The notes: generated from the letters alone by a model not told the origin. A stretch of DNA of 39,958 bases from an uncultured Mycoplasmatota bacterium (GCA_947576095.1 CANPPW010000012.1:1-39958); one strand, 5' to 3'; shown: positions 24,237-32,888, numbered from the stretch's first letter. Translations and numbers: made by a program.

Positions 24237-24683
24237 ATGGCAAAATTACAAGTTAAGAAAAGAGGAGATGTATATCAATATGTATTTGAAGTTGCACCAG
24301 TTAATGGAGTGAGGAAGTGGAAATCAAAATCAGAGTTTAAAACAAAATCCGAAGCTAACAGAGAAGGAGTAAAAGATTATAACGAATATATACAAACTGG
24401 TCAAAGTTTTGTTCCTACTAAAATATCTTATTCAGATTATTGGATGCAACAATACTGTCAAATAAATTTGCAATATCGTACAATTGAAAGTTATGCAACA
24501 AAAAGTTTAAGAAATGGTGTAGAAATTAGAGATGTAGCAGATATTTTAGGTCATAGTAAAATGGAGGCAACAGAGAATTATTATATTTCTTCAACAGAAG
24601 AAACACTTAAAGAAGCAAGTGAAAAGTTTGAACAAACTACTCAATCAAAAACTATAAATGAAATTATAAAATTTAAAAACTAG
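24237..24683 (+). pseudogene. Tyrosine recombinase (integrase), internally deleted
   Basis: 148 residues, against about 380 in phage/ICE integrases. Residues 1-83 are an arm-binding N-terminus (MAKLQVKKRGDVYQYVFEV) leading into the SAM-like core-binding start. The frame then jumps in frame to the very end of the catalytic domain, VADILGHSKMEATENYYIS, which holds the HxxS box and the Tyr nucleophile. The first catalytic Arg and the HxxR motif are gone, so it cannot recombine DNA. AAAGGAG precedes the ATG. It marks the left side of a decayed mobile element placed after secA. Confidence 0.85.
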
Positions 24684-24694
24684 CGTTTACATAA

Positions 24695-24723
24695 TTGATC
24701 AAAACTACCAATATCGGTATAAT
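24695..24723 (+). promoter_or_regulatory. SigA-type promoter with operator-like palindrome
   Basis: TTGATC (24695-24700), 17-bp spacer, TATAAT (24718-24723). The spacer holds ACCAATATCGGT, a near-palindrome that may be an operator. It serves the HTH-Fic fragment. Confidence 0.6.
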
Positions 24724-24743
24724 ATATAAAGGAGTAAAAAGTT

Positions 24744-25076
24744 ATGGAATTCATGACTACAAAGGATGCAGTAAAAAAGTGGAATATTAGTGAAAGAAGA
24801 ATAAGACAATTATTACAAGATGGTAGAATTGAAGGTGTTGTTAAAAACGGTAATAGTTGGAATATTCCTGCTGATGCTGTAAAGCCAGCAGATAAAAGAA
24901 TTATTAAAGCAGAAACTATAGATTTTATTATTGATTTGGATAAAAGCTATTTTGATGAAGTAGATAAATTAAAGCAGGAACTCGATAGTAAAAGACCCTT
25001 ACCAAAAGAAATATTGAAAGGATGGTACAGTTTTATAAAACATATAAAGATGATGAGATTGCGACACCACTGGTGA
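24744..25076 (+). pseudogene. HTH-Fic protein, N-terminal fragment
   Basis: 110 residues. An N-terminal excisionase-like winged helix (TTKDAVKKWNISERRIRQLL then GRIEGVVKNGNSWNIP) is followed by DLDKSYFDEVDKLKQELDSK and PLPKEIL. That order is what I know from Fic proteins with an N-terminal HTH. After codon 92 the frame runs into the start of a YhcG gene in another frame (GWYSFIKHIKMMRL), so the rest of Fic is missing here. The matching Fic C-terminus lies at 26675-26892. Ribosome site AAAGGAG is intact, so a short HTH protein could still be made. Confidence 0.7.
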
Positions 25077-25789
25077 CGCAATTAAGTTGGACAAATAATT
25101 TGCTTATTTTAAGTGGTTCTAAATCAATAGAAGAAAGACAATTTTAATTGAAATTATCTATTAAGGAAAATTATTCAAAAAGAGAATTAGATAGACAAAT
25201 AACTTCTGCTTATTATGAACGATATTTATTATCAGAAGGTAATGCACTTCCAACTACAAATAAAACTATTGATGAAGATGATTATCCAGATACAAGAATT
25301 TTAGATTTTTATAGTTTAGAGTTTTTAGATTTACCTAAGGAGTATTCAGAAAGTGATTTAAAAAATGCTATAGTAAAAAATTTAAAGGATTTTATTTTAG
25401 AAGTTGGAAAAGATTTTACTTTTATTGGCGATGAGTATCGCGTTCAAGTTGGTAATCATGATCTATTTATTGACTTGTTATTTTTTAATCGTGAACTATC
25501 TTGTCTTGTTGCTTTTGAACTAAAATTAGGAGAATTTAAAGCAGAATATTTAGGAAAAATGAATTTATACTTGGAAGCATTAGACAGAGATGTTAAAAAG
25601 AAAAATGAAAATCCAAGTGTTGGAGTAATATTATGCAGTTCTAAAGATAAAAACATAGTTGAATATTCTCTTAGCAAGAATATGTCACAAACTTTAATAT
25701 CAGAGTATAAACTAAAATTAATTGATAAAAAATTATTAGAGAACAAATTAAATGAAATGAAAAAAATTTTAGAAAATAATGAGGAATAA
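25022..25789 (+). pseudogene. YhcG-like PDDEXK nuclease (DUF1016), N-truncated with a stop
   Basis: The frame from 25022 reads MVQFYKTYKDDEIATPLVTQ, then SWTNNLLILSGSKSIEERQF, a TAA stop at 25145-25147 and LKLSIKENYSKRELDRQIT. In the family, FYLK is expected where F-stop-LK stands, so a Tyr codon has become TAA. From TTG 25148 a 213-residue stretch remains open. It includes the PDDEXK nuclease region (HDLFIDLLFFNRELSCLVAF then ELKLGEF). The normal N-terminal domain of about 100 residues is lost at the junction with the Fic fragment. YhcG proteins often accompany restriction or Fic genes. Probably non-functional, unless TTG restarts or the stop is read through. Confidence 0.8.
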
Positions 25790-25809
25790 TCTTAAATTGG
25801 GAGGAAATT

Positions 25810-26673
25810 ATGAATATCGAATTTATTAATGATGCTTATACTGAAGATGGACTAAAATTACCAATAGTTCATTTTAACAGTAAAGAAAAAGATATATGTG
25901 TAATATTTATTCATGGAATGTGTCAAACGATAATTGATAATTATTTCGCTACTGTTTGTGGTAATATTTTATCAGAAAATAATATTGGTTTTCTTTATGA
26001 ACATAATAGAGGTCATTCAATAGAAAATGATATAGTTATGAAAGATGGAACATTTAAAAGATGTGGATGTATGTATGAAATTTTTGAAGATTCAATTTAT
26101 GATATTGATTTAGCAATTAATAAAGCTCAAGAATTAGGTTATAAAAGATTTATTTTGATGGGACATAGTTATGGATGTAATAAATTAATTTACTATTATT
26201 ATAGGAAAAAGCCAAATATTTTAGGATTAATTCTTGCCAGTGCTCCTGATATGATAGGACTTCAATTATTACGCCAAAAAGATTATAAAGAACTTATTAA
26301 AGAAGCAAAAGAAAACATTGATAATGGAGATTCCAACAAAATCTTAAGCAATTTGATTGAAGATTATATGTATATGAGTTCTGGGACTTATTATAATTGG
26401 TTTCACGAAAATTCTAATTTAGATAATTTACCAGTTATGAATAATTCAAAAAATTGGTATCAATTTGAAACAATAGATGTACCAATATTAACATTTTCAG
26501 GTTCTAATGAAACCGATAACTATTTACATTTAGATTCACTAAAAGAAAAGGCAAAAAGTTGTAATGATTTTGAGTATATGTATATAAATGATACAGACCA
26601 TTTTTACAATGAGAAAGAATTAGAGATAGGAAATATAATTTTTAATTGGATAAAAAAATTAAAAATTGACTAG
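25810..26673 (+). CDS. Alpha/beta hydrolase
   Basis: 287 residues, alpha/beta-hydrolase fold. The oxyanion strand turn is VIFIHGMCQT, the nucleophile elbow is MGHSYGCNK, an acid is plausible around TFSGSNETDNY, and the C-terminal His is in NDTDHFYNEKE. It resembles DUF1749/serine-hydrolase-type proteins; the substrate is unknown. GGGAGG lies well before the ATG and the frame is intact, unlike its neighbours. It sits between the two halves of the Fic gene, so it arrived by insertion or by the same rearrangement. Its stop codon is immediately followed by the Fic remnant. Confidence 0.82.
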   Translation: MNIEFINDAYTEDGLKLPIVHFNSKEKDICVIFIHGMCQTIIDNYFATVCGNILSENNIGFLYEHNRGHSIENDIVMKDGTFKRCGCMYEIFEDSIYDIDLAINKAQELGYKRFILMGHSYGCNKLIYYYYRKKPNILGLILASAPDMIGLQLLRQKDYKELIKEAKENIDNGDSNKILSNLIEDYMYMSSGTYYNWFHENSNLDNLPVMNNSKNWYQFETIDVPILTFSGSNETDNYLHLDSLKEKAKSCNDFEYMYINDTDHFYNEKELEIGNIIFNWIKKLKID

Positions 26674-26892
26674 GGTATCATTTTCAGATGGTAATGGAAG
26701 AACTTCAAGACTACTTATGAATTTGAATTTAATGAATCATGGATATAACCCTGTGATAATAAAAAAGAAGATAGACTAGAATATTATGAGGCATTAGATA
26801 AAGCTCATACAACTGCTGATTATACAGATTTCGTTAAATTAATAATAAAGTTAGAAATAGAAATGTTAAATAAATATTTAGAATTATTGTAG
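26674..26892 (+). pseudogene. Fic domain C-terminal remnant
   Basis: The frame from 26675 reads FSDGNGRTSRLLMNLNLMN then HGYNPVIIKK, the end of the HPFxxGNGR AMPylation motif and the helix after it. A missing A in an A-run at about 26760-26768 shifts the frame; the rest (RLEYYEALDKAH, ADYTDFVKLI) is in the next frame, to TAG 26890-26892. The motif His is absent (VSF where HPF is expected), so the fragment has no catalytic ability. It pairs with the N-terminal fragment at 24744. Confidence 0.82.
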
Positions 26893-26905
26893 GGGGAGTG
26901 AATTT

Positions 26906-27547
26906 ATGGCATTTGATTATAAAAAGGAGTATAAAGAATTTTATATGCCGAAGAATAAACCTAGTATAGTTAAGGTTCCTAAAATGAATTATATCGCAGT
27001 TAGGGGGATGGGGGATCCTAATAAAGAAAACGGAGAATATAAAAAATCAATAGAACTATTATATGGTATTGCATATACAATAAAAATGAGTCATAAGGGA
27101 GCACATAAAATAAATGGATTTTTTGAATATGTTGTTCCTCCGCTTGAGGGGTTTTGGTGGCAAAATGATTTAAAAGAAATGATTGATTATAATAACAAGG
27201 ATGCTATGAATTTTATATCATTGATTAGATTACCTGATTTTGTTACAAAAGAAGATTTTGATTGGGCTATAGAACAAGCGACTCAAAAGAAAAAGAGAGA
27301 TTTTTCCCAAGTGGAATTTTTAACTTATGATGAGGGTATTTGTGTGCAATGTATGCACTTAGGTTCTTATGATAATGAACCAGCAACCATTTATTTGATG
27401 CATACATATATGAAAGATCATGGTTATGCATTAGACATCACTAATACTAGGTTCCATCATGAAATATATTTAAGTGATCCAAGGAAATGCAATGTAAATA
27501 AATTAAAAACAGTTATAAGGCATCCTATTAGAAAAATAAAGCAATAA
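26906..27547 (+). CDS. GyrI-like small-molecule-binding protein
   Basis: 213 residues, matching the stand-alone GyrI-like family found in Firmicutes. MNYIAVRGMGDPN near the N-terminus and the C-terminal beta pattern HEIYLSDPRKCNVNKLKTVI are typical; KINGFFEYVVPPLEGFWW is the central conserved block. The fold binds drugs or hydrophobic ligands in BmrR/Rob-type regulators, but this protein has no DNA-binding domain. GGGGGAGTG before the ATG supports the start. No partner regulator is adjacent, and the ligand is unknown. Confidence 0.85.
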   Translation: MAFDYKKEYKEFYMPKNKPSIVKVPKMNYIAVRGMGDPNKENGEYKKSIELLYGIAYTIKMSHKGAHKINGFFEYVVPPLEGFWWQNDLKEMIDYNNKDAMNFISLIRLPDFVTKEDFDWAIEQATQKKKRDFSQVEFLTYDEGICVQCMHLGSYDNEPATIYLMHTYMKDHGYALDITNTRFHHEIYLSDPRKCNVNKLKTVIRHPIRKIKQ

Positions 27548-27754
27548 CCAAATTGTAATGATGAAAGAAGACTTTCAAGAAAGACTTTACTATAATAGAA
27601 TGTATTGTGTATAAGTAACAATATGCTATAGGGATAAGATATGAATTTACAAAATTTAATATAAAAAATAATAATTATAGAACTAAAATTGAACTATTCT
27701 AAAATAGATATACTATAGAAAAATTTAAATGGAAGTGATATGATAAAATTTAAT

Positions 27755-27782
27755 AAAGGATTGTTAGCAAAACATCCTTTTT
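27755..27782 (+). terminator. Intrinsic terminator
   Basis: AAAGGATTGTT pairs imperfectly with AACATCCTTT (one bulged T); a T-run follows. Confidence 0.55.
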
Positions 27783-27880
27783 AAGTTGTAAAAAAAGAAT
27801 TCTTAAAAGATAAATTTACTAGTTAACTTACATACAGTACAAGTAACATATAAAAGTACCTTTAAATCCATAAAATTAGA

Positions 27881-27910
27881 TTGATTCGTGTACCATATGC
27901 ATGATATACT
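27881..27910 (+). promoter_or_regulatory. SigA-type promoter
   Basis: TTGATT (27881-27886), 18-bp spacer, TATACT (27905-27910), 16 bp before the ATG at 27927. Confidence 0.5.
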
Positions 27911-27926
27911 ACAAAAGAGGTGAATT

Positions 27927-28259
27927 ATGAAGAGTTATCATATTTTTGAATTATATGTAGTATGGATAGAAGATAGAGCCTTTATTTGTAAGTATAATCC
28001 ATATAAAAATATATATCGTGAAATTTTAACAAATACTATGATTGATGGTGATTCTAATATACAGGTAGAAAGTTTAACAGCATATTACTCTCCTTTAGAG
28101 TTAGCAGCAGATTATATTGTTACAAAACCGCTTAAAATAAATAAAAAACAGATATTAGAACAATGTATTTTTATAAATACTATGCAAAAGAGCCAAGAAC
28201 TACAGGAAAAAAATGGAACTTTGGAACAGTGCAAGGAATACAAATTAACACAATTATAG
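27927..28259 (+). CDS. Hypothetical protein
   Basis: 110 residues, no signal peptide or membrane helix. Features are a conserved-looking start (YHIFELYVVWIEDRAFICKY), an NPYKNIYREIL segment, and a helical charged C-terminus. AAGAGGTGAATT precedes ATG and a good promoter lies upstream, so it is probably real. I do not recognise the family and context gives no clear role. Confidence 0.6.
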   Translation: MKSYHIFELYVVWIEDRAFICKYNPYKNIYREILTNTMIDGDSNIQVESLTAYYSPLELAADYIVTKPLKINKKQILEQCIFINTMQKSQELQEKNGTLEQCKEYKLTQL

Positions 28260-28349
28260 TCCTATAAAAAAATTTGGTTCATTTTAGCAATCTTATAGAT
28301 ATAATTGTTTTATTATGAAAGTAGTATAAATGTTATGAGAAAGACAAAA

Positions 28350-28796
28350 ATGGAATATAAATTAAAAGATGCTACATATGAGCATATGGATTTGTTAATA
28401 CAGTATAAATTAAATACTATATTTGAATATGCTCCAAAATTAGATGAAGAAGAAAAAAAGCAAATTTGCTTTTATGTAAATAGTGAAACTGCAAAATGGC
28501 TTTATGATTATCGTATGATAGAACATCATAAAAAAATAATTGGTGCAGTGTTAGTCCGAAACAATTTAGATGGAGTTTTGCTTGATGAAATATTCATTGA
28601 AAGACGATATCGTAATCTTGGAATCGGAACCAAAATAATCAAGCAAATTTTATTGACTTATCCAGTTGTGTATTTGTATGTTTATAAAGAAAACGTTAAG
28701 GCATTTCGTTTATATAGAAGATTAGGATTTAAGGTGTTTGATGAAACAGAAACGAGATATTTTATGAAATATATATCTTTTGAATCATATGAATAA
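28350..28796 (+). CDS. GNAT-family N-acetyltransferase
   Basis: 148 residues from ATG 28350 (MEYKLKDATYEH). In-frame alternatives are ATG 28335 and TTG 28305, neither with a better ribosome site. The acetyl-CoA motif is FIERRYRNLGIGTKIIKQIL, followed by the beta5-alpha4 end YKENVKAFRLYRRLGFKVF. It uses acetyl-CoA to acetylate a small molecule or protein amine; the substrate is unknown. It is the gene before lrgA. Confidence 0.85.
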   Translation: MEYKLKDATYEHMDLLIQYKLNTIFEYAPKLDEEEKKQICFYVNSETAKWLYDYRMIEHHKKIIGAVLVRNNLDGVLLDEIFIERRYRNLGIGTKIIKQILLTYPVVYLYVYKENVKAFRLYRRLGFKVFDETETRYFMKYISFESYE

Positions 28797-28820
28797 AAAG
28801 TTAAATTTGGGAGGAAATTT

Positions 28821-29183
28821 ATGGATATTGTTACTTCATTTGGAATTGTTTTATTATTTTCTTTATTAGGTGAAATATTAAAATACATAATTCCATTACC
28901 CATTCCTGCAAATATTTATGGAATGATTTTATTATTTTTTGCTTTGAATTTTAAACTTGTAAAGTTAGAAAAAATAAATACAGTAGCACAATACCTTATC
29001 ACAATCATGCTTATATTTTTTATAATGCCAGCAGTAAGTATTATGGACTCATTTGATTTATTAGCTGAAAATTTTATTACTATATTGATTGCTATAATCA
29101 TTCCAACAATTTTAGTTGTGATATCTACGGGTCTTGTGACACAAGGAATAGAAAAATCTTTAAAAAAATGGAATAGGAAGTGA
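28821..29183 (+). CDS. lrgA: CidA/LrgA-family holin-like protein
   Basis: 120 residues with four membrane helices and the family sequence LPIPANIYGMILLFFAL in the second. LrgA/CidA proteins form membrane pores that modulate murein hydrolase export, cell lysis or pyruvate uptake. The ribosome site is GGGAGGAAATTT. The stop TGA lies directly next to lrgB, so the two are co-translated. Confidence 0.9.
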   Translation: MDIVTSFGIVLLFSLLGEILKYIIPLPIPANIYGMILLFFALNFKLVKLEKINTVAQYLITIMLIFFIMPAVSIMDSFDLLAENFITILIAIIIPTILVVISTGLVTQGIEKSLKKWNRK

Positions 29184-29189
29184 ATGAAA

Positions 29190-29903
29190 ATGATAAAAGT
29201 ATTGATGCATTCAGAATATTTTGGATTTTGCCTAAGTATTTTTTTGTTTCTTATAAGTGTAAAGTTACAAGAAAAAATTAAAGAAAAAAATAAAACACTA
29301 GCAATGCTTGCGAATCCATTGCTAGTTTCATCAGCAGCTATTATATTGATATTAAAAGTTTTAAAAATATCGTATGATCAATTTTATATAGGCGGGAAAT
29401 ATCTATATTATTTTCTAACACCGACTACCATATGTTTAGCTGTTCCTTTATATAAGAATTTAGAAAAAATAAAAAAGAATTTTTTAGCTGTAATATGTGG
29501 AATTTTGGCAGGCTGTTTTACAAATATCATTTCAGTTATTTTGATTGTGAAAATTTTTTCTTTCAATAAAGATATATTAGCATCATTACTATCTAAATCA
29601 GTTACAGCACCTATTGCTCTTGGTATTAGTAATGAAATTGGTGGAATATCCGCTCTTACTGTATTCGTTGTTATTTTAACTGGTTTTTGTGGGGCCATAC
29701 TAGCTCCAATATTGTTTAAATTATTGAATATCAAAAGTCCTATCGCACAGGGAATTGCATTTGGAACATCTGCACATGGTTCGGGAACTGGTGTTGCCGC
29801 TACTTTTGGAGAAGAATGTGCAGCAATGAGTGGCCTAGCCATGAGTATAAATGGAATTCTTACTGTATTTGTAATTCCCATAGTAATAAAATTTATTGTA
29901 TAA
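29190..29903 (+). CDS. lrgB: CidB/LrgB-family membrane protein
   Basis: 237 residues from ATG 29190, which is spaced 9 nt from AGGAAG; ATG 29184 directly after the lrgA stop is the other option. About seven membrane helices. Conserved segments: FFLTPTTICLAVPLYKN-like TPTTICLAVPLYKN, SKSVTAPIALGISNEIGG, and FGTSAHGSGTGVAA, a family hallmark. It works with LrgA in the membrane. No LytSR two-component genes are adjacent, so control is not visible here. Confidence 0.92.
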   Translation: MIKVLMHSEYFGFCLSIFLFLISVKLQEKIKEKNKTLAMLANPLLVSSAAIILILKVLKISYDQFYIGGKYLYYFLTPTTICLAVPLYKNLEKIKKNFLAVICGILAGCFTNIISVILIVKIFSFNKDILASLLSKSVTAPIALGISNEIGGISALTVFVVILTGFCGAILAPILFKLLNIKSPIAQGIAFGTSAHGSGTGVAATFGEECAAMSGLAMSINGILTVFVIPIVIKFIV

Positions 29904-29937
29904 AAAATGAATAAAAGTTTTAGGAGTGATGGAGATT

Positions 29938-30498
29938 ATGGATTTTAGCGGAAACCATTTATTAAATTTTTTTTCTTACAATGAAGTTATTCATTTATAT
30001 AAAATGGATGATTTCATGGAAAAAGCAAAAACAGTTGTTTTTGAAATATTTAAAGATAAAGTGGATAAGAGTGGCAGAGCATATATAGAACATTTGATTC
30101 GAGTTTCGAATAAACTTCAGCATCCGAAAGAAAAGGTGGCGGGACTTCTACATGATACATTTGAGGATACAAGTATTACCTATAAAGATTTACTAGATAT
30201 TGGTTTTCCTAAGGATATATTAGATATTGTTCAAATTGTAACCAAGGAAAAAGTTACTAAATATCCAATATCTTTAGAAGAAAAGCTACATATATATTAT
30301 AAAAAAATAGATAGTATCATAAATAGTGGCAATATTCATGCTATTCGTTTAAAAGAAGCTGATATGTCTGATAATTATGATAGTAATCGATTAAAAAAAT
30401 TACCCAAAGAAAAACAAATTTGGTTTCATAAAAAATATGGTACACAAATAGAGAAACTGCATAAAAGAATTGAGAAAGAAAAAGAAGGATGTATTTGA
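29938..30498 (+). CDS. HD-domain phosphohydrolase, RelA/SpoT-hydrolase-like
   Basis: 186 residues from ATG 29938. AGGAG precedes it by 11 nt; ATG 29929 and GTG 29926 are upstream alternatives. The HD signature is GLLHDTFEDTSITYKDLL, preceded by RAYIEHLIRVSNKL (first His) and followed by RLKEADMSDNYDSNRL (last Asp). This order is the one in the (p)ppGpp hydrolase domain of SpoT/Rel and MESH1-like small hydrolases. There is no synthetase or regulatory domain. The substrate could be (p)ppGpp or another nucleotide; this is inference. Confidence 0.8.
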   Translation: MDFSGNHLLNFFSYNEVIHLYKMDDFMEKAKTVVFEIFKDKVDKSGRAYIEHLIRVSNKLQHPKEKVAGLLHDTFEDTSITYKDLLDIGFPKDILDIVQIVTKEKVTKYPISLEEKLHIYYKKIDSIINSGNIHAIRLKEADMSDNYDSNRLKKLPKEKQIWFHKKYGTQIEKLHKRIEKEKEGCI

Positions 30499-30730
30499 TT
30501 TTATATATATAATAATTGAAATTTTTTTTGAAAAAATAATCTTTTGTTTCAATGCATGATGCTTTATCTTTGTGGCATCCTATTGATGAGGATGAAATAT
30601 GTATATGATATATTTTAATCCTTATGATCAGGACCCTAAGCAATATTTAAAAAGTGCAAAAAACTATTGCATAAATATGGTATTGATGATAAAATGTAGA
30701 TAATTTATTGAAAAGAAGGAGGCCCATAAA
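30499..30730. other. Intergenic with possible coding debris
   Basis: Short open frames (MHDALSLWHPIDEDEICI, YFNPYDQDPKQYLKSAK, then KLLHKYGIDDKM in another frame) suggest a decayed gene, but none has support for expression. Confidence 0.25.
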
Positions 30731-31276
30731 ATGAGCAAAAATAAAATTTTGGTGATAGTACTAACAGTTGTATCAGCTTTATTAATGGGAGTTACAAATG
30801 TAAAGGCAGAAACTCCAAATGAGGAGATGTATAATTACTTTAAAAATGCGACCTATACAATAGGTGGAGAAGAATATAGGATAAACTCTGAACAACTTGT
30901 TGTTTTAGAAAGATATTTAAATACACATACATTAACAAAGGAACAAGTTACCTTAGTAAAAGGAAATATTGAAAAAGCTGCAGAAATTTTAAAAATGGCA
31001 GGAACGATTCATATTGACAGTTTGACTGTAGAATATAAGAGTAAAATAGAGGTATATGTACAAGAAGTTGCAACAGCTTTAAATTTAACAATAAAATATA
31101 CATCTGTTGATAATTCTATTAATATATATGAAAATGGTCAAAAAATAGATGTAATTACTCTTGGAAGAAAAAAATTGGTTCAGACAGGTCATTCTTATAT
31201 TTCTTACATTGCTCTTTCAGCTGCTGTTTTTGTAGCTGTTGCAGGGATTATACTAAAAAACAAACATGCAAAATAA
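30731..31276 (+). CDS. Sortase-anchored surface protein with LVQTG signal
   Basis: 181 residues. A Sec signal peptide (residues 1-26, cleavage probably after VKA), an extracellular domain of about 120 residues with helical and beta stretches, then LVQTG at 149-153, a hydrophobic helix and the basic tail KNKHAK. That is the complete three-part cell-wall sorting signal, with Val replacing the usual Pro of LPXTG. The next gene overlaps it by 11 nt and encodes a sortase, so a dedicated enzyme-substrate pair is likely. AAGAAGGAGG precedes ATG. The role of the exposed domain is unknown. Confidence 0.8.
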   Translation: MSKNKILVIVLTVVSALLMGVTNVKAETPNEEMYNYFKNATYTIGGEEYRINSEQLVVLERYLNTHTLTKEQVTLVKGNIEKAAEILKMAGTIHIDSLTVEYKSKIEVYVQEVATALNLTIKYTSVDNSINIYENGQKIDVITLGRKKLVQTGHSYISYIALSAAVFVAVAGIILKNKHAK

Positions 31277-31910
31277 AAAAAACGATAGAATAAAAAAAAT
31301 AGGCAAAGCAACTGTTAGTAATATAATGGTTGCTTTCCTATTTGTATTAGCCATGTATATTTGCACAAATATATTTTTAGGTGAAACACTCACAAAAGCA
31401 ATGGCACTTATCAATATAATATCTGTACAAAAGAGCAATATAGAACCAGTAAAGGTAAGTATAAACGAAGCAGGAACAAAATTAAAATCTTATCCAGCAT
31501 ATGGAGATAAGTATGGTACCATAAAAATAGATAAAATAGGAGTGTTTCTTCCTCTATATTATGGGGATTCATTAGATATTTTAAAAAAGGGGATAGGTCA
31601 TTCTAGTGGCTCTTATTTTCCTGGTGAGGGAGGATCTATTATTTCTATGGGACATGATACAGCAGGATTTTTAAAATATTTATATACTATAAAAGTTGGG
31701 GATCAAATTCTGATTGAGACAAATTATGGAAAGTTTACATACGAAATTTATCAAACGAAAATTGTAAAACAAACACAAACAGATGCTGTATATGTTCAAA
31801 GTGAAGAAGAAATTTTAATGCTTTATACTTGTTACCCATCGAATAGTATTGGACATGCAACTCATAGGTTTATTACATATTCTAAATTAATAGATAAGGA
31901 GATATATTAA
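31266..31910 (+). CDS. Sortase, probably class D
   Basis: 214 residues, N-terminal membrane anchor (about 18-38) and a sortase beta barrel. The catalytic residues are H130 in SMGHDTAGF, C189 in LYTCYP and R201 in HATHRFITYSK. The LYTCYP box and short length suit class D. Sortases cleave a five-residue motif and attach the protein to a lipid II or wall nucleophile. The ATG lies within the substrate gene (11-nt overlap), and a membrane-protein gene starts 1 nt after the stop. Confidence 0.9.
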   Translation: MQNKKNDRIKKIGKATVSNIMVAFLFVLAMYICTNIFLGETLTKAMALINIISVQKSNIEPVKVSINEAGTKLKSYPAYGDKYGTIKIDKIGVFLPLYYGDSLDILKKGIGHSSGSYFPGEGGSIISMGHDTAGFLKYLYTIKVGDQILIETNYGKFTYEIYQTKIVKQTQTDAVYVQSEEEILMLYTCYPSNSIGHATHRFITYSKLIDKEIY

Positions 31911-31911
31911 A

Positions 31912-32754
31912 GTGGCCAAAAAGATAGTATCATATATTTTATCATTTTTATGTGTAGGCTGTGTTGTTACATCTATTTTATTTTTTATAGTAACACATAC
32001 CATATTAGATAGATCTTATGTAGAAGAGCAATTAGAAAAGATAAACTATTATGAACAATTAGAAAAAACGATTCAAGAGGGATTTGGTAATCATATTGTG
32101 CAGTCAGGAATGGACGAGAGTGTATTTGATGGAATTTATAGCAAAGAAAAAATAAGAGGGGATATGAAATGTATATTAGATGTTATATATGATCATCAAA
32201 CATGCAACATCGATACCACTTCTATTTATCAAAAATTAGATGAAAATATAAGTCATTATATATTAAACAAAAATATACATTTAACATTGACTTTGAAAGA
32301 ACAAATCGAATCTTTTAAAAACACAATAATAGAAACATATAAAAATTCAGTTTTATATTCTATGCGTACTGTAGATGGATTGGGAAAAGTGATATACAAA
32401 GTGAAACAGATTATTCCTCTTTTACAGTGTATTATATATTCTCTTCCGTTTGTCATAATTATATCATTAATAATAATCAATAGAAAAAGTATTTCTAGAG
32501 TGATGCATTATATGAGTATAATATTATTTGCAAGCGGAGGGATTTGTTTCGTCGCAGATTTATATAATATTATTTCTCTAAAAATAGAAGATACCATTAT
32601 ACTCAATGATAATATATCTATATTTTTACAAGTTGTTATTAAAGATATATTAACAAAGCTGAATATAGTGGGATTTGTAAGTATTTTATTAGCTCTTTTA
32701 ATGACAATTCTATCAGTCATAATGGATAAAGAGCCAGTATTCAAGAAGTCATAA
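31912..32754 (+). CDS. Membrane protein in the sortase operon
   Basis: 280 residues from GTG 31912, preceded by AAGGAGATATATTAAA. An N-terminal helix (about 5-27) is followed by an extracytoplasmic stretch of about 140 residues with two Cys (MKCILDVIYDHQTC), then three helices (about 168-188, 198-216, 243-268). I do not recognise the family. The operon position suggests it helps the sortase or its substrate, for example in assembly, export or anchoring. Confidence 0.65.
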   Translation: MAKKIVSYILSFLCVGCVVTSILFFIVTHTILDRSYVEEQLEKINYYEQLEKTIQEGFGNHIVQSGMDESVFDGIYSKEKIRGDMKCILDVIYDHQTCNIDTTSIYQKLDENISHYILNKNIHLTLTLKEQIESFKNTIIETYKNSVLYSMRTVDGLGKVIYKVKQIIPLLQCIIYSLPFVIIISLIIINRKSISRVMHYMSIILFASGGICFVADLYNIISLKIEDTIILNDNISIFLQVVIKDILTKLNIVGFVSILLALLMTILSVIMDKEPVFKKS

Positions 32755-32888
32755 ATATATGCCAAGAATGATTTATATAATAACTGTACTTGAATATTTT
32801 TAGTGATTACTATATAATAGAACTAATTTAGTATGCGAGTTCTATGAAAGTAGTTGATACAAGTGGAACTTTAGAAAGTAGGAAAAGA

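Larger units (their letters stand above)
27548..27926. other. Non-coding stretch with terminator and promoter
   Basis: AT-rich and without a convincing gene. It holds a hairpin at 27755-27782 and a promoter at 27881-27910. ATG 27741 with GGAAGTGAT before it would encode only MIKFNKGLLAKHPF and overlaps the hairpin. Confidence 0.45.

Noticed and set aside
27741-27785. 14-codon frame MIKFNKGLLAKHPF with GGAAGTGAT upstream
   Set aside because: It coincides with an intrinsic terminator hairpin; coding is not needed to explain the sequence.
29408-29881. 157-residue open frame opposite lrgB
   Set aside because: Shadow of lrgB in the antisense strand; no ribosome site and unnatural composition.
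30540-30710. Small proteins MHDALSLWHPIDEDEICI and MYMIYFNPYDQDPKQYLK (34 codons)
   Set aside because: No ribosome site, and the second appears to need a frameshift to continue (KLLHKYGIDDKM); at most gene debris.
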